Below are positions 54,163 through 63,743 of a stretch of DNA of 64,000 nucleotides, piece after piece (position 1 is the stretch's first letter; each line of letters starts with the position of its first letter). Both the position numbers and the translations under genes were made by a program. Origin of the DNA: Methylumidiphilus sp963753955 (GTDB taxonomy: Bacteria > Pseudomonadota > Gammaproteobacteria > Methylococcales > Methylococcaceae); assembly GCA_963753955.1 (NCBI GenBank), contig CAVWEM010000005.1, forward strand, positions 310,001-374,000. The letters are read 5' to 3'. The notes beneath the pieces were generated by a model. That model was not told the origin of the DNA, did not search any database, and saw only the letters and a program-made list of their open reading frames with translations.

Positions 54163-55317
54163 AAATATCACACATTGTGGAAATCCTGCGACGAGTTGCG
54201 CGGCGGCATGGACCCCAGCCAGTACAAGGATTACGTCCTCGTCCTGCTGTTCGTCAAGTACGTCTCCGACAAATACGTAACCGCGCCGAGGACGACGATC
54301 TGCTGGGCGATGCCTACGAATACCTGATGCGCCATTTCCCCACCGAGTCGGGCAAGAGCAAGGGGCAGTTCTACACCCCGGCGGAAGTCTCCCGCGTCAT
54401 CGCGCAAGTGCTGGATCTGCGTTATGCGCTGAATTCCAACCAAAGCATTTACGACCCGACCTGTGGGTCTGGCCCGCTGCTGCTGAAAGCCCATGACGAA
54501 GCCAAGCACCGCGCCGGGCTTGAACCCCGCGCTGTACGGGCAGGAAATGGACAACGCCACGTCCGCCCTGGCCCGCTGAACATGGTGCTGCACGACTGCC
54601 CCGAGGCGGAAATCTGGACAAGACAACAGCCTCGCCGCATGTCAAAAACCCCTACGGCGGGCTGAAGACCTTCGATTTTGTCGTAGCCAATCCGCCGTTT
54701 TCCAACAAGAACTGGACGAACGGCCTAGACCCGGCCAACGACCTTTATAACCGTTTCACCTACGGTGTGCCGCTCGCCAAGCAAGGCGACTACGCCTTTC
54801 TGCTGCACATCCTGACCAGCCTGAAAACCACCGGCAAGGGCGCGGTGATCCTGCCCCATGGTGTGTTGTTCCGGGGCAACGCCGAGGACGACATCCGCAA
54901 AGCCATCGTCAACCAAGGCTATATCAAAGGCATCATCGGCCTGCCCGCCAATCTGTTCTACGGCGCACCGACATTCCCGCCTGCATCATCGTGCTGGACA
55001 AGAAAGGCGGGGCGTAGGGGCATCTTCATGATGGATGCCAACAAGGGCTACATGAAGGACGGCATTCCCAACCGCGACATTGACGGTCTAGCCCCTTACT
55101 GGCAGGTTTTCCCCTCCGTGCGGCAAGCGCTTTTCTCCCCTCTCCCTGCGGGAGAGGACGCAAAGCCCCTCTCCCCCGGAGGGAGAAGGGTTGGGGAGAG
55201 GGGCTACAGCCAACTCAACATCGAACCCAGCCAAATCAAAACCGCCATTAGCCGGGGGTTGAGCGCCAGCGACACCCCGGGATGGCGTGTCAATAGAAAA
55301 TCGACACTGGAGGGGTC
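54163..55317 (+). pseudogene. hsdM: Type I restriction-modification methyltransferase HsdM, decayed
   Basis: Fragments in several frames match HsdM: LWKSCDELRGGMDPSQYKDY (from 54175), AYEYLMRHFPTESGKSKGQF with YTPAEVSRVI, DPTCGSGPLLLKAHDEA (SAM motif I), FDFVVANPPFSNKNW (motif IV), GAVILPHGVLFRG and GLAPYWQVFPSVRQALF. The reading frame changes at least four times. A palindromic repeat (55137-55203) is inserted before YSQLNIEPSQIKTAI, and the gene then runs into the tandem repeat region. No hsdR or hsdS is present. It is non-functional. Confidence 0.88.
55137..55203. repeat. Double copy of dispersed palindrome inside hsdM remnant (copy 5)
   Basis: Two CCCTCTCCC/GGGAGAGG-type hairpins occur in tandem. 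They keep the hsdM frame open, encoding SPLPAGEDAKPLSPGGRRV and ERG between the conserved ALF and YSQLN. Confidence 0.75.
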
Positions 55318-55587
55318 GCAGACTTTCTTGCTTGGGCACTGGACAACGCTTGCCGAACAAGCAATCGCGGCTTTGCTAGGTTGGTCGCTGCGACCCCTCC
55401 GGGGTCGAATCCCCATCTGAACTCAACCGGGGGTGTCGCTGCGCTCAACCCCCGGCTAATGGCTGGCAACCCTCCCGGTTGCAAGGCACTGGCATTAGCG
55501 CACTTCTCTGGTTCCCATACGCCGCATCATTGCCGTCTAAGTTCCTCTGGTTCCCACGCGGCGCGTCAATGCAATTAAAGGTAAAAA
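55318..55587. repeat. 270-bp tandem duplication, unit 1
   Basis: This is the first copy of a 270-bp unit (GCAGACTTTCTTGCTTGGGC onward). It contains GC-rich inverted segments, such as GACCCCTCCGGGGTC and CCGGGGGTGTCGCTGCGCTC, whose inverse also occurs at about 55243-55281. No gene is evident. Confidence 0.85.
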
Positions 55588-55857
55588 GCAGACTTTCTTG
55601 CTTGGGCACTGGACAACGCTTGCCGAACAAGCAATCGCGGCTTTGCTAGGTTGGTCGCCGCGACCCCTCCGGGGTCGAATCCCCATCTGAACTCAACCGG
55701 GGGTGTCGCTGCGCTCAACCCCCGGCTAATGGCTGGCAACCCTCCCGGTTGCAAGGCACTGGCATTAGCGCACTTCTCTGGTTCCCATACGCCGCATCAT
55801 TGCCGTCTAAGTTCCTCTGGTTCCCACGCGGCGCGTCAATGCAATTAAAGGTAAAAA
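55588..55857. repeat. 270-bp tandem duplication, unit 2
   Basis: This is the second copy, immediately adjacent, with a single T/C difference from unit 1 (GGTCGCTGCG versus GGTCGCCGCG). The near identity implies a recent duplication or an assembly artefact. Confidence 0.85.
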
Positions 55858-56192
55858 TTTGCTCGTCATTCCGGCATTCCTGCTGGAATGACGGCGCTTT
55901 GACGCGAAGAGAGGGAACGTGGCTCACAGGTTGATAGAGGCAAATCGTCGCGAGGCGCTGCTCCCATGGGTGCTCTTTAATTAAATGGCAGACCTCCCTG
56001 CTCCCTTCGTCGGAACCTGTCTGGCGCTGCGCCGGACGCCCCGCCCCGACAACCGCAAACAAGCCCTTCACGAAAAATCCACAATCCCAGCCGGGAAGCG
56101 CGATAAACTATGCCGATTTTCTGTCCGCCCCGTTGCCGACGCCGCCGCTTCGGGCGCGGCGGGCGTAGACACCATCGAACAGACGTAATCAC
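55858..56192. other. Intergenic with one REP-like hairpin
   Basis: CGTCATTCC (55864-55872) and GGAATGACG (55885-55893) form a 9-bp stem, similar to the GTCATTCCGGCA repeat at 33517. A frame at 55985-56188 has no family match or ribosome site. Confidence 0.5.
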
Positions 56193-56792
56193 ATGGCAGA
56201 AATCCTGATCCTTTACTACAGCCGCTACGGCTCCACCACCGAGATGGCCAATATCATCGCCCGTGGCGTGGAGGAAGTCCCCGGCGCGACGGCCAAGCTG
56301 CGCACCGTGCCGGAAGTCTCGCCGGTTTGCGAAGCCACGGCGGACAACATTCCCGACTCCGGCCATCCTTACGCGAGCCTCGAAGATTTGCAGAATTGCG
56401 ACGGCCTGGCCTTGGGCAGCCCGACGCATTTCGGCAACATGGCCGCGCCGTTGAAATATTTCATCGACAGCACTAGCAGCCTTTGGTTTTCCGGGGCATT
56501 GACCGGCAAACCTGCGGGTGTGTTCACGTCCACATCATCCATGCACGGTGGGCATGAGGCCACGCTGATTACGATGATGCTGCCCTTGCTGCACCATGGC
56601 ATGGTCTTGGTGGGCATTCCCAGCAAGGAGCGGGCGTTGATGGAAACCACTTCCGGTGGCACGCCTTACGGCCCGAGTTGCCTGAGCGGGCGCGACCGGG
56701 AAATCAGCGCGGAAGAGAAGCAGCTTTGCCTCGCCTTGGGGACGCGCTTGGCGAAAGTGGCTCTGGCCCTCAAGAACGCCAACGTGCAATGA
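56193..56792 (+). CDS. wrbA: NAD(P)H:quinone oxidoreductase WrbA
   Basis: This 199-residue flavodoxin-fold protein of the WrbA family is an FMN-dependent two-electron quinone reductase. The FMN phosphate loop is YYSRYGSTTEMA; other motifs are ALGSPTHFGNMAAPLKYFID, GVFTSTSSMHGGHEAT and YGPSCLSGRDREISAEE. It overlaps the DUF2069 gene by four bases. Confidence 0.95.
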   Translation: MAEILILYYSRYGSTTEMANIIARGVEEVPGATAKLRTVPEVSPVCEATADNIPDSGHPYASLEDLQNCDGLALGSPTHFGNMAAPLKYFIDSTSSLWFSGALTGKPAGVFTSTSSMHGGHEATLITMMLPLLHHGMVLVGIPSKERALMETTSGGTPYGPSCLSGRDREISAEEKQLCLALGTRLAKVALALKNANVQ

Positions 56793-57124
56793 ATCTGCCC
56801 CGGATCGCGGTATGGGTTGGCTATTTCGGCCTGCTGGGACTTTGGCTGGCCTGGGCGACGGCGTTCGCACCTGCCCGCCACGCCCCCACATCCCTGGTTC
56901 TGGGTCTGGCCACCCTGCCCTTGCTGGTTCCTTTGCGTGGAATGCTCTATGACCGGCGCGGGAGTTTCATCGGGCTGGGCCTGCTCAGTCTGCTGTATTT
57001 CATCCATGGCGTGGGCGCGGCCACGGACGCAGGCCAGCGCATCCAGGCCGGGCTGGAAATCGCATTCAGCCTGTTCCTGTTCGGCGGATCGTATCTGCGC
57101 CTGCGGATCAAAGAAGGCCCCTGA
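56789..57124 (+). CDS. DUF2069 membrane protein
   Basis: This 111-residue inner-membrane protein has four hydrophobic segments. It matches DUF2069, commonly found beside wrbA and hda in gammaproteobacteria: PLLVPLRGMLYDRRGSFIG and LLSLLYFIHGVGAATDAG. The ATG at 56789 overlaps the wrbA stop; its own stop overlaps hda by one base. Function unknown. Confidence 0.9.
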   Translation: MNLPRIAVWVGYFGLLGLWLAWATAFAPARHAPTSLVLGLATLPLLVPLRGMLYDRRGSFIGLGLLSLLYFIHGVGAATDAGQRIQAGLEIAFSLFLFGGSYLRLRIKEGP

Positions 57125-57822
57125 TGAACCGGCAATTGCCCTTGCCCTTCTTTTTCACTCCCGAACACGGCTTCGACGAATATTACCCCGGCGGCAATGC
57201 CGAGGCGGTGGAACATCTGCGCCGCGTTACGCAGGGCCAGGATCAGCCGTTGATCTTCCTATGGGGCGAGAGGGGCGTGGGCAAGACCCATCTGCTCCAT
57301 GCCTGCTGCCGCGAGGCTCACCGGGCAGGGCTTTACGTCTCCTATTTGCCTTTGCCGCTGGTGCGGGACTTCGGCGGCGGGATATTGGATGGACTGGAAG
57401 ACCAGGATTTGGTTTGCCTAGACGATTTGGATGCCGTCGCCGGGGACGCGGCCTGGGAGCAAGCCCTGTTCAACCTGTTCAACCGGCTGCGCGACGCCGG
57501 ACATGGCTTGGTTGTCAGTGCGCAAGCGCCGCCCGACGGCGTGCCTATCCAGTTGCCGGATCTGAAGACCCGCCTGGCTTGGGGCTTGACACTGATGCTC
57601 CGCCCCCTCGCCGACGCCGACAAGCTCGCCGCCCTGTCTTTGCGGGCGAGGCAGCTTGGACTGGATGTGCCGCCTGCGGTCGGGCGTTTCCTGTTGGGCA
57701 ATTACCGCCGCGACCTGCCAGGGCTGTTGGAGCTCATCGGACAACTGGACAGCGCCACCCTGGCGGCGCAGCGCAAACTTACCATCCCCTTCCTGAAAAC
57801 TTTTTTGGAGGAGAAGCAGTGA
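57124..57822 (+). CDS. hda: DnaA regulatory inactivator Hda
   Basis: Hda stimulates hydrolysis of DnaA-bound ATP with the beta clamp after initiation. The 232-residue AAA+ protein starts MNRQLPLPFFF, close to the QLPLxF clamp-binding motif. Walker A is WGERGVGKTHLLHACC, Walker B LVCLDDLDAVAG, and the C-terminal arginine-containing lid LGNYRRDLPGLLELI is present. It follows wrbA-DUF2069 in one operon. Confidence 0.94.
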   Translation: MNRQLPLPFFFTPEHGFDEYYPGGNAEAVEHLRRVTQGQDQPLIFLWGERGVGKTHLLHACCREAHRAGLYVSYLPLPLVRDFGGGILDGLEDQDLVCLDDLDAVAGDAAWEQALFNLFNRLRDAGHGLVVSAQAPPDGVPIQLPDLKTRLAWGLTLMLRPLADADKLAALSLRARQLGLDVPPAVGRFLLGNYRRDLPGLLELIGQLDSATLAAQRKLTIPFLKTFLEEKQ

Positions 57823-57881
57823 AAGTCTCGCGCACCGGCAGAGGCAATGAGCCGATATAGATCACAACAAACATCCGCATC

Positions 57882-60800
57882 ATGAACATCCTGCATGCCT
57901 TCTGGCAACCCGAACCGACCGAGGCTTTCGCACAGGTGGGAAATTTCCTCCTCTGGGTGGAAACCGCCGAAACCTTACAGAAACCGGCTTCGCCTTCCCA
58001 GCATCCCCGCCAGCTTCCGAAACTGAAAATGAAAAGCATGTTTGCGGAGCTGGGCATTGTCGGCGAACCAGGACTCTCTGTCACGGCTTCGCTATCCCTG
58101 CCTTCCAGCAATAATACTCCCTTGCCCTGCCCCGAACTGCTCCCTTTCATGGACACGGAATATCCAGGACAGGCGCAGTTGCAGGAATGGCAACTCGATT
58201 GCTGGAAACTGACCAGGCAGCCTATCGCCAGTCTCAACGAATTGCATTTCCAGGCGCTGTTTCATGGGCAGGAACTATTGCCAGGCAATGATTTCCTGTT
58301 CTGGCACTGGTTCAGCCAGTCGCTGAAAGCGGTGATGATCAAAGATTCCTACGTCCCCGCCCTGCGCCTGAAAGCGTCTGGCAAAAACGGCCATGAACTC
58401 CATGCGGGCTGGGAGTTTGTCACGGCAGCTTACGGAGAACTGATCCGCGAGGCGGTCGAGTATTTGCCGCCCAGCGCCGCGCCGGGCTATGAGCCTGGCC
58501 AGCCTGGTGAGCCATTGCGCCGAGGTCTTGCTGCATCGCAGCGTCGGCCAGGCCAGCCTGACCCAGGCTTTGGGCAAGAAAATCGAGGGCAGCTTGGTCG
58601 ATGCGGCTTTTAATTTAGGTGCCACTGGCCGCTGGCAAAAAACCGCCGACCTGAAGCTGTACCGTAGTTGGCTGGACTGGCGGCGCAAGCTTTCGGGCAA
58701 ACAGGGTGGCTTGGGTTTTCAACTCGGCCTGCAATTGCACGAAGCCCACGAACGCGACCCCGATTTATGGCAGTTGGAATTCCGGGTTTCGTCGCGCCAC
58801 GATCCTTCCTTGACGGTGGGCCTGGAAGATTACTGGGAAATGGCCAATAAGGCGCGGCGGATATTGCACAAGCATTTCGGCGAAGATTTTGAGCAAAACC
58901 TGCTATTGCAATTGGGCCAGGCGGCGAGGATCTTCCCGGCGCTGTGGGAAGGACTGGAAACCGACCAGCCCATCGGCATCGAATTAAACCTGGAAGACGC
59001 CTTCGGGTTTCTCAACGAAACCGCCTGGGTGCTGGAAGACGCCGGTTTGCGGGTGGTCGTGCCGGCTTGGTGGACACCACAAGGCCGCCGCCGCGCCAAA
59101 CTGAAGATGCGCAGCGCCGAGCAGAAGACTAAGAAAACCATTGCCGGCAGCGGGCAAAGCGGCTTGAGCCTGAATGCCCTGCTGGAATATCGCTACGAAC
59201 TGACCTTGGGCGGAGAATCGGTCAGCCCTGCCGAATGGCAGCAACTGGTCGAGTCCAAGACGCCCCTAGTGCAGTTCCGGGGCCAATGGGTGGCACTAGA
59301 CCGCGACAAGATGCGGGAGATGCTGGCGTTTTGGAAGGCGCAAGGGGACGCGGGCGATAACCTGTCCATGGGCGAGTTGCTGCGCCGCAACGCCGAGGAA
59401 GCTGACTTATTCGAGGTCGACGCCAAAGATGCCCTCGCCGACATGCTGGCAAAACTGCGCGATCCGAAGCAAATCGCACCCATAGACGACCCGCCGCGCC
59501 TGAACGCCCAATTGCGCGAATACCAAAAGCGCGGCGTCGGCTGGCTGGAATTCATGGAGCAACTGGGCTTAAGCGGCTGTCTGGCCGATGACATGGGGCT
59601 GGGCAAGACCATCCAAGTCATTGCCCAACTCGTGCGGGAAAAGGAACTCGGTTTCAGCGGAGCGCCGAATTTGCTGATTGCGCCCACCTCGGTAATCGGC
59701 AACTGGCGCAAGGAAATCGAGCGCTTCGCCCCGCACATAAGCACCCACATCCACCATGGCGGCGGACGCGCCAGCGAAAAAGACGCCTTCGCGGTCGCCT
59801 GCCGTGGTTGCGATGTGTTCATCACGTCCTACGCCTTGGCGCGCAAAGACACCAAGCTGTTCGAGGGTATCCGCTGGCGGCGGGTGGTGCTGGATGAGGC
59901 GCAGAACATCAAAAATCCCCTGGCCGCACAGACCAAGGCCATCTTGCAATTGAAATCCGAACACCGGCTCGCCCTCACCGGCACACCGGTGGAAAACCGT
60001 TTGCTCGACCTGTGGTCGATCTTCAATTTCCTCAATCCCGGCTATCTGGGCAAGCAGGCGCAATTCCGCAAGAATTATGAACTGCCCATCCAGCGCGAGA
60101 ACAACCTGGGCAAATCCAATCTGCTGCGCAAACTGGTCGAACCGTTCATCCTGCGACGGGTGAAGACCGACCCCGCCATCATCCAAGACTTGCCGGACAA
60201 GGTGGACAACCGCCAGTATTGCGGCCTGGGCAAGCGAGCAGGCTTCGCTGTACGAGGCGGTGGTGCGCGACGTGGAGCGGCAACTGGCGGACAGCGAGGG
60301 CATCCAGCGCCAAGGCTTGATGCTGTCCACGCTGATGAAGCTCAAGCAGATCTGCAACCATCCCGCGCAATTCCTGCAAGACGGCGGGCCGTTCACGGCG
60401 GAGCGCTCACACAAGCTGGAAAGGTTGACCGACATGCTGGGCGACGTGCTGGCCGAAGGCGAAAGCGCCTTGGTGTTCACCCAGTTCACCGACATCGGCG
60501 AGCAGTTGGAACGCCATTTGAAATCCACCCTGCATTGCCAGACCTATTACTTGCATGGCGGCACCAGCAGGAACCGGCGCGAGCAGATGATCGCCCGCTT
60601 CCAAGATGCCGAATCGCCGCCCGCCGTGTTCATCCTGTCGCTCAAGGCCGGCGGCGTGGGCATCACCCTGACCCGCGCCAACCATGTGTTCCATTTCGAC
60701 CGCTGGTGGAATCCGGCGGTGGAAGACCAGGCCACCGACCGCGCCTTCCGTATCGGCCAGACCCGAAACGTGTTTGTGCACAAATTCATCACCTTAGGCA

Positions 60801-60949
60801 CATTGGAAGAGCGCATCGACGCGATGATCGAAGAGAAACGCAAAGTGGCCGGTGCCATCGTCGGCAGTGACGAATCCTGGCTGGCCCGGCTGGACAATGA
60901 CGCCTTCAAGCAACTCATCGCCCTCAACCACCAAGCATTGCTGGACTAA
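57882..60949 (+). CDS. SNF2/RapA-family DEAD-like helicase (frameshifted)
   Basis: This SWI2/SNF2 ATPase of about 1022 residues is split over three frames. The N-terminal part from 57882 (MNILHAFWQPEPTEAFAQVG) shifts near 58480 to the main frame with LADDMGLGKTIQVIAQLV (Walker A), VVLDEAQNIKN (DEAQ) and LTGTPVENRLLDLWSIFN. A second shift near 60225 leads to the C-terminal helicase lobe (SLYEAVVRDVERQL, VFTQFTDIGEQLERHL, DRAFRIGQTRNVFVHKFI). All helicase motifs survive. It is followed 4 bases later by a SWIM zinc-finger gene, the usual partner. Confidence 0.88.
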
Positions 60950-60953
60950 ACCT

Positions 60954-61786
60954 GTGAAAACCGTAAGAACCTGGTGGGGCAAGAAATTCATCGAAGCGCT
61001 GGAAGGCTTTATCGACCCGGGGCGGTTGCAACGCGGGAAAGGCTATGCCAACGAAAACCGCATCACCCAATGGGCCATGGAAGGAAACCGCATCACCGCC
61101 CGCATCCGAGGCAACGCCAATCCTTATTATGGCGTTTACAAAGAACCGCTGTACACCACCTTTATCGAGTTGAAGGCGATAGGCGCGGGCGATTGGCGGA
61201 AAGTCATCGCGCAATTGGGCGGCCAGGCGGCCTTCGTCTCGCGCCTATTGCTCAACGAGGTGCCGGACACCATCGAAGAGCCGTTTGAAGAATTGGGATT
61301 ACGCCTGCTGCCTCTCCACGTCATGGACATGAAGACCCAATGCTCCTGCCCCGACTATGCCAATCCCTGCAAGCATATTGCCGGACTGGATTTTTCCTGG
61401 CGGCAAAACTCGACCAAGACCCTTTTCTGTTGTTTGAATTGCGTGGAATTGCCCGTGCCGAACTCTTGCGGCAGTTGCGGGAAACCCCGCTGGGTCGGGT
61501 ATTGGCGCAGGCTTTGAGCGTGGAGGAAGAGCCGTTGCAAGCGGATGAATCCTTTTTCACCCCACCCGTGGCCAAGGCTTTCCCGGCATCGCTACATCCT
61601 GAAGCCTTCTGGCGCTCCCTTAAGCGTCTGCCCGAGTCCATCGAACCCGCCACGCCTCCTGCCGTCTCGGCCTTAAACGTCAAGAAAGGCGGCGATTTCC
61701 CCGGGTTTTGGAACCGGGAAAACTCGTTTATCGAAACGATGGAAGAGTTTTATGAGACCGTCAGAAAAAAAGGCAAACTTTGGTGA
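60954..61786 (+). CDS. SWIM zinc-finger protein (frameshifted)
   Basis: This protein of about 277 residues reads from a GTG at 60954 (VKTVRTWWGKKFIEALEGFI). The zinc motif CSCPDYANPCKHIAGL (CxC...CxH) is at about residue 125. The frame then shifts near 61385, and the other frame continues FFLAAKLDQDPFLLFELRG to NSFIETMEEFYETVRKK, ending at 61786. SWIM proteins commonly accompany SNF2 helicases and are thought to bind DNA or proteins. The last base abuts the stop of the convergent gene. Confidence 0.83.
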
Positions 61787-62476
61787 TTAGTCAGGCTTGC
61801 CGGGCTTATGGACAGACTGGGGTTTAGTAACCACCGCAGGGGGCTTGGGTGGCTCACTCGATTTAGGATGGGCCGGAGGCTTGGCAGGGGCATTGGCACT
61901 TTTGGCAAGGGATTTGATGTCTTTTGACAATTCCCCCTGAGCCTGATTCAAAGCGCCGATTTGGCGCTTCAAGTCTTTGATTTCAATCTCCTTGCTTTGC
62001 AACTTCAGGTTGAACTCTTCTTTCAACAACCCCACCGCGTGCTCAATGGCTTTCTCCGTGTTGCGTTGCTGCTCCGCTATCGGGTCTTGCTGCGGTGCCG
62101 GAGGGGCCGGGGGAGTTTTGAAGGCGAGGACAATGGCCGAAAACGCGAGGGCATAGAAGCCGAATATCATGTACCTTGTCTGTTTCCGGTTGTTCTCGGC
62201 ATTTCTCACGTTCATCAAAGTGTCAATGAACGGTTGCTCATTGAGAAGCCCAGCCGGATTCCTGTGCAACCTATCCAATATTTGGGTATTGCTTGCAGCC
62301 TCATACTCCTCCCAAGAAGGGATTTCAGGCCGCGTCGCAAAGTCATCAGGGGCTTTGCGCAAGGGATGGGGAAGGGAAATGATTCCCCACATGGAAGCAC
62401 CTATGCTGGTATAAGCTTTGGCTAACAGGCCACCGATTTGGGTCTTATCAAAAGAAAATTGTCGAATATCCATCAT
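61787..62476 (-). CDS. Hypothetical membrane protein with coiled coil
   Basis: This unrecognised protein has 229 residues. The N-terminal half is soluble (IRQFSFDKTQIGGLLAKAYT), followed by one membrane helix (YMIFGFYALAFSAIVLAF), a coiled coil (LLKEEFNLKLQSKEIEIKDL) and a Pro/Lys-rich tail. The start is the ATG at 62476 or 62473, after AACGAGG. It lies just downstream of the dsrC-like gene on the same strand. Function unknown. Confidence 0.6.
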   Translation of the reverse strand: MMDIRQFSFDKTQIGGLLAKAYTSIGASMWGIISLPHPLRKAPDDFATRPEIPSWEEYEAASNTQILDRLHRNPAGLLNEQPFIDTLMNVRNAENNRKQTRYMIFGFYALAFSAIVLAFKTPPAPPAPQQDPIAEQQRNTEKAIEHAVGLLKEEFNLKLQSKEIEIKDLKRQIGALNQAQGELSKDIKSLAKSANAPAKPPAHPKSSEPPKPPAVVTKPQSVHKPGKPD

Positions 62477-62493
62477 CAGCCTCGTTGTTTGGA

Positions 62494-62829
62494 CTACAGG
62501 CAACCCGGCGGTTTGGGCAGCCCTGCGATCAGGCAGGCGTAACGCACCGGATTGTCGGGAAACAAGCCGTGCAGATAGCGGGAATTACCCTTTTCCATGC
62601 CGAACCGTTTTTGCACCAGCTTGACGAACATGCGGGCATTGGGCAGATGGTGGAATTTTCCATGGTATTCGCGGAGATGGCGGAGGATTTCCCAATGCGC
62701 CTCGGTCAGGAGTATACCCGAATGCGCAGCCAGAGTCTCTGCGACCGCATCACTCCAATTAGCAGCGTCCGCCAAAAAGCCACTCTCCGTCAATTCCAAA
62801 AAGTGGCCCTCCACTTCCAAGCTTAGCAC
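62494..62829 (-). CDS. dsrC: DsrC/TusE family sulfur carrier with both C-terminal cysteines
   Basis: This 111-residue protein has the DsrC fold pattern ILLTEAHWEILRHLREYHGK, FVKLVQKRFGMEKGN and LFPDNPVRYACLIAGLPK with a terminal PPGCL. Both C-terminal cysteines, ten residues apart, are present; TusE-type tRNA-thiolation proteins keep only the last one. DsrC carries sulfur as a trisulfide in sulfur oxidation. The start is uncertain (GTG 62829 or TTG 62835, which overlaps the cpdA stop). No dsrEFH or dsrAB genes are in the window, so the symbol marks the family. Confidence 0.85.
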   Translation of the reverse strand: MLSLEVEGHFLELTESGFLADAANWSDAVAETLAAHSGILLTEAHWEILRHLREYHGKFHHLPNARMFVKLVQKRFGMEKGNSRYLHGLFPDNPVRYACLIAGLPKPPGCL

Positions 62830-62831
62830 GC

Positions 62832-63644
62832 TCAATACCCGCCCGAAGCCATGTCCAGTCCCTGCGGCACGGTGTCTAGGCGCACCACTTCCGTCTCGAT
62901 TCCGCCGTCGGGATACAAATCCAGCCAGCGATAGCCCTGCGGCAGGAAGTCCAAGGCGAAATCTTCGCTGTCCGGCTTGAACTGGAAACAGGTGGAAGGG
63001 CAGCCCAGCAGGCGCAGGCCGTTCCGCCCGACATCCATGGCCTGATGGATATGCCCGTAGACCACGGCTTTGACTTGGGGAAAACGCTGGCAAAGGGCAA
63101 TGAATTCCGCATCATTGGCGAGTTTCATGGTGTCCAGCCAGGCCGCGCCGGTCGGCAACGGCGAATGATGGAGGCAAACGAGGGCGTGGAGGCCCGGTTT
63201 TTCGCCGAGCTTGGCTTCGAGCAGGGCCAATTGCCCTTGGGCCAGGCAACCGCCTGCATCCTTGGGGATCGTGCTGTCCAGGCAGATGATCTGCCAACCA
63301 TCCAAAAGGATTTGGGATTGGAAGGCAACGTTGCCGCCCAGCAAAAATTGGCGGATCAACCCGGTCTCGTCATGATTGCCCGGCAGGCAATAGCAGGGAG
63401 CGGGCAAGGCGTCCAAGCGCTCGCGCAAACGACGATAGGCGGCAGGGGTTGGGTTTTGAACCAGATCGCCGGTCAGCAGGAATAAAGCGATGTCGTCGTG
63501 ATTCCGCCTAACGAGGTCAAGCACGGAGAGAAAGCTTTGTTCGGTGTCGATCCCCATCATGGTCCGCGCAGGGTCGGCCAACAGATGGAAATCGGTGATT
63601 TGTACGATGTGGAGGGGCTTGCCGACAGGGCTGGCAGGATCCAT
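62832..63644 (-). CDS. cpdA: 3',5'-cyclic-AMP phosphodiesterase
   Basis: This 270-residue class III cyclic-nucleotide phosphodiesterase is a calcineurin-fold metalloenzyme. The metal motifs are VQITDFHLLAD, TGDLVQNPT, LPGNHDETG, LHHSPLPTG and YGHIHQAMDVG. It would lower cAMP in the cytoplasm. The stop overlaps the start region of the dsrC-like gene, so the two are probably co-transcribed. Confidence 0.92.
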   Translation of the reverse strand: MDPASPVGKPLHIVQITDFHLLADPARTMMGIDTEQSFLSVLDLVRRNHDDIALFLLTGDLVQNPTPAAYRRLRERLDALPAPCYCLPGNHDETGLIRQFLLGGNVAFQSQILLDGWQIICLDSTIPKDAGGCLAQGQLALLEAKLGEKPGLHALVCLHHSPLPTGAAWLDTMKLANDAEFIALCQRFPQVKAVVYGHIHQAMDVGRNGLRLLGCPSTCFQFKPDSEDFALDFLPQGYRWLDLYPDGGIETEVVRLDTVPQGLDMASGGY

Positions 63645-63743
63645 AAGGATTCAGTCCTTTGCTGAACTTGAGTCTGTGGGACATCAATAACCGAAAAATC
63701 GGCGGCTGTCTAATAGTTTTAGCTGGATTCCATTCCCAAAAAG

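Noticed and set aside
55405..55425. T-arm-like GGGGTCGAATCCCC suggesting a tRNA
   Set aside because: No acceptor stem, D-arm or anticodon arm fits around it, and it is part of the duplicated palindromic unit.
55985..56188. 67-codon plus-strand frame before wrbA
   Set aside because: No family match, no Shine-Dalgarno, and it overlaps REP-rich sequence.
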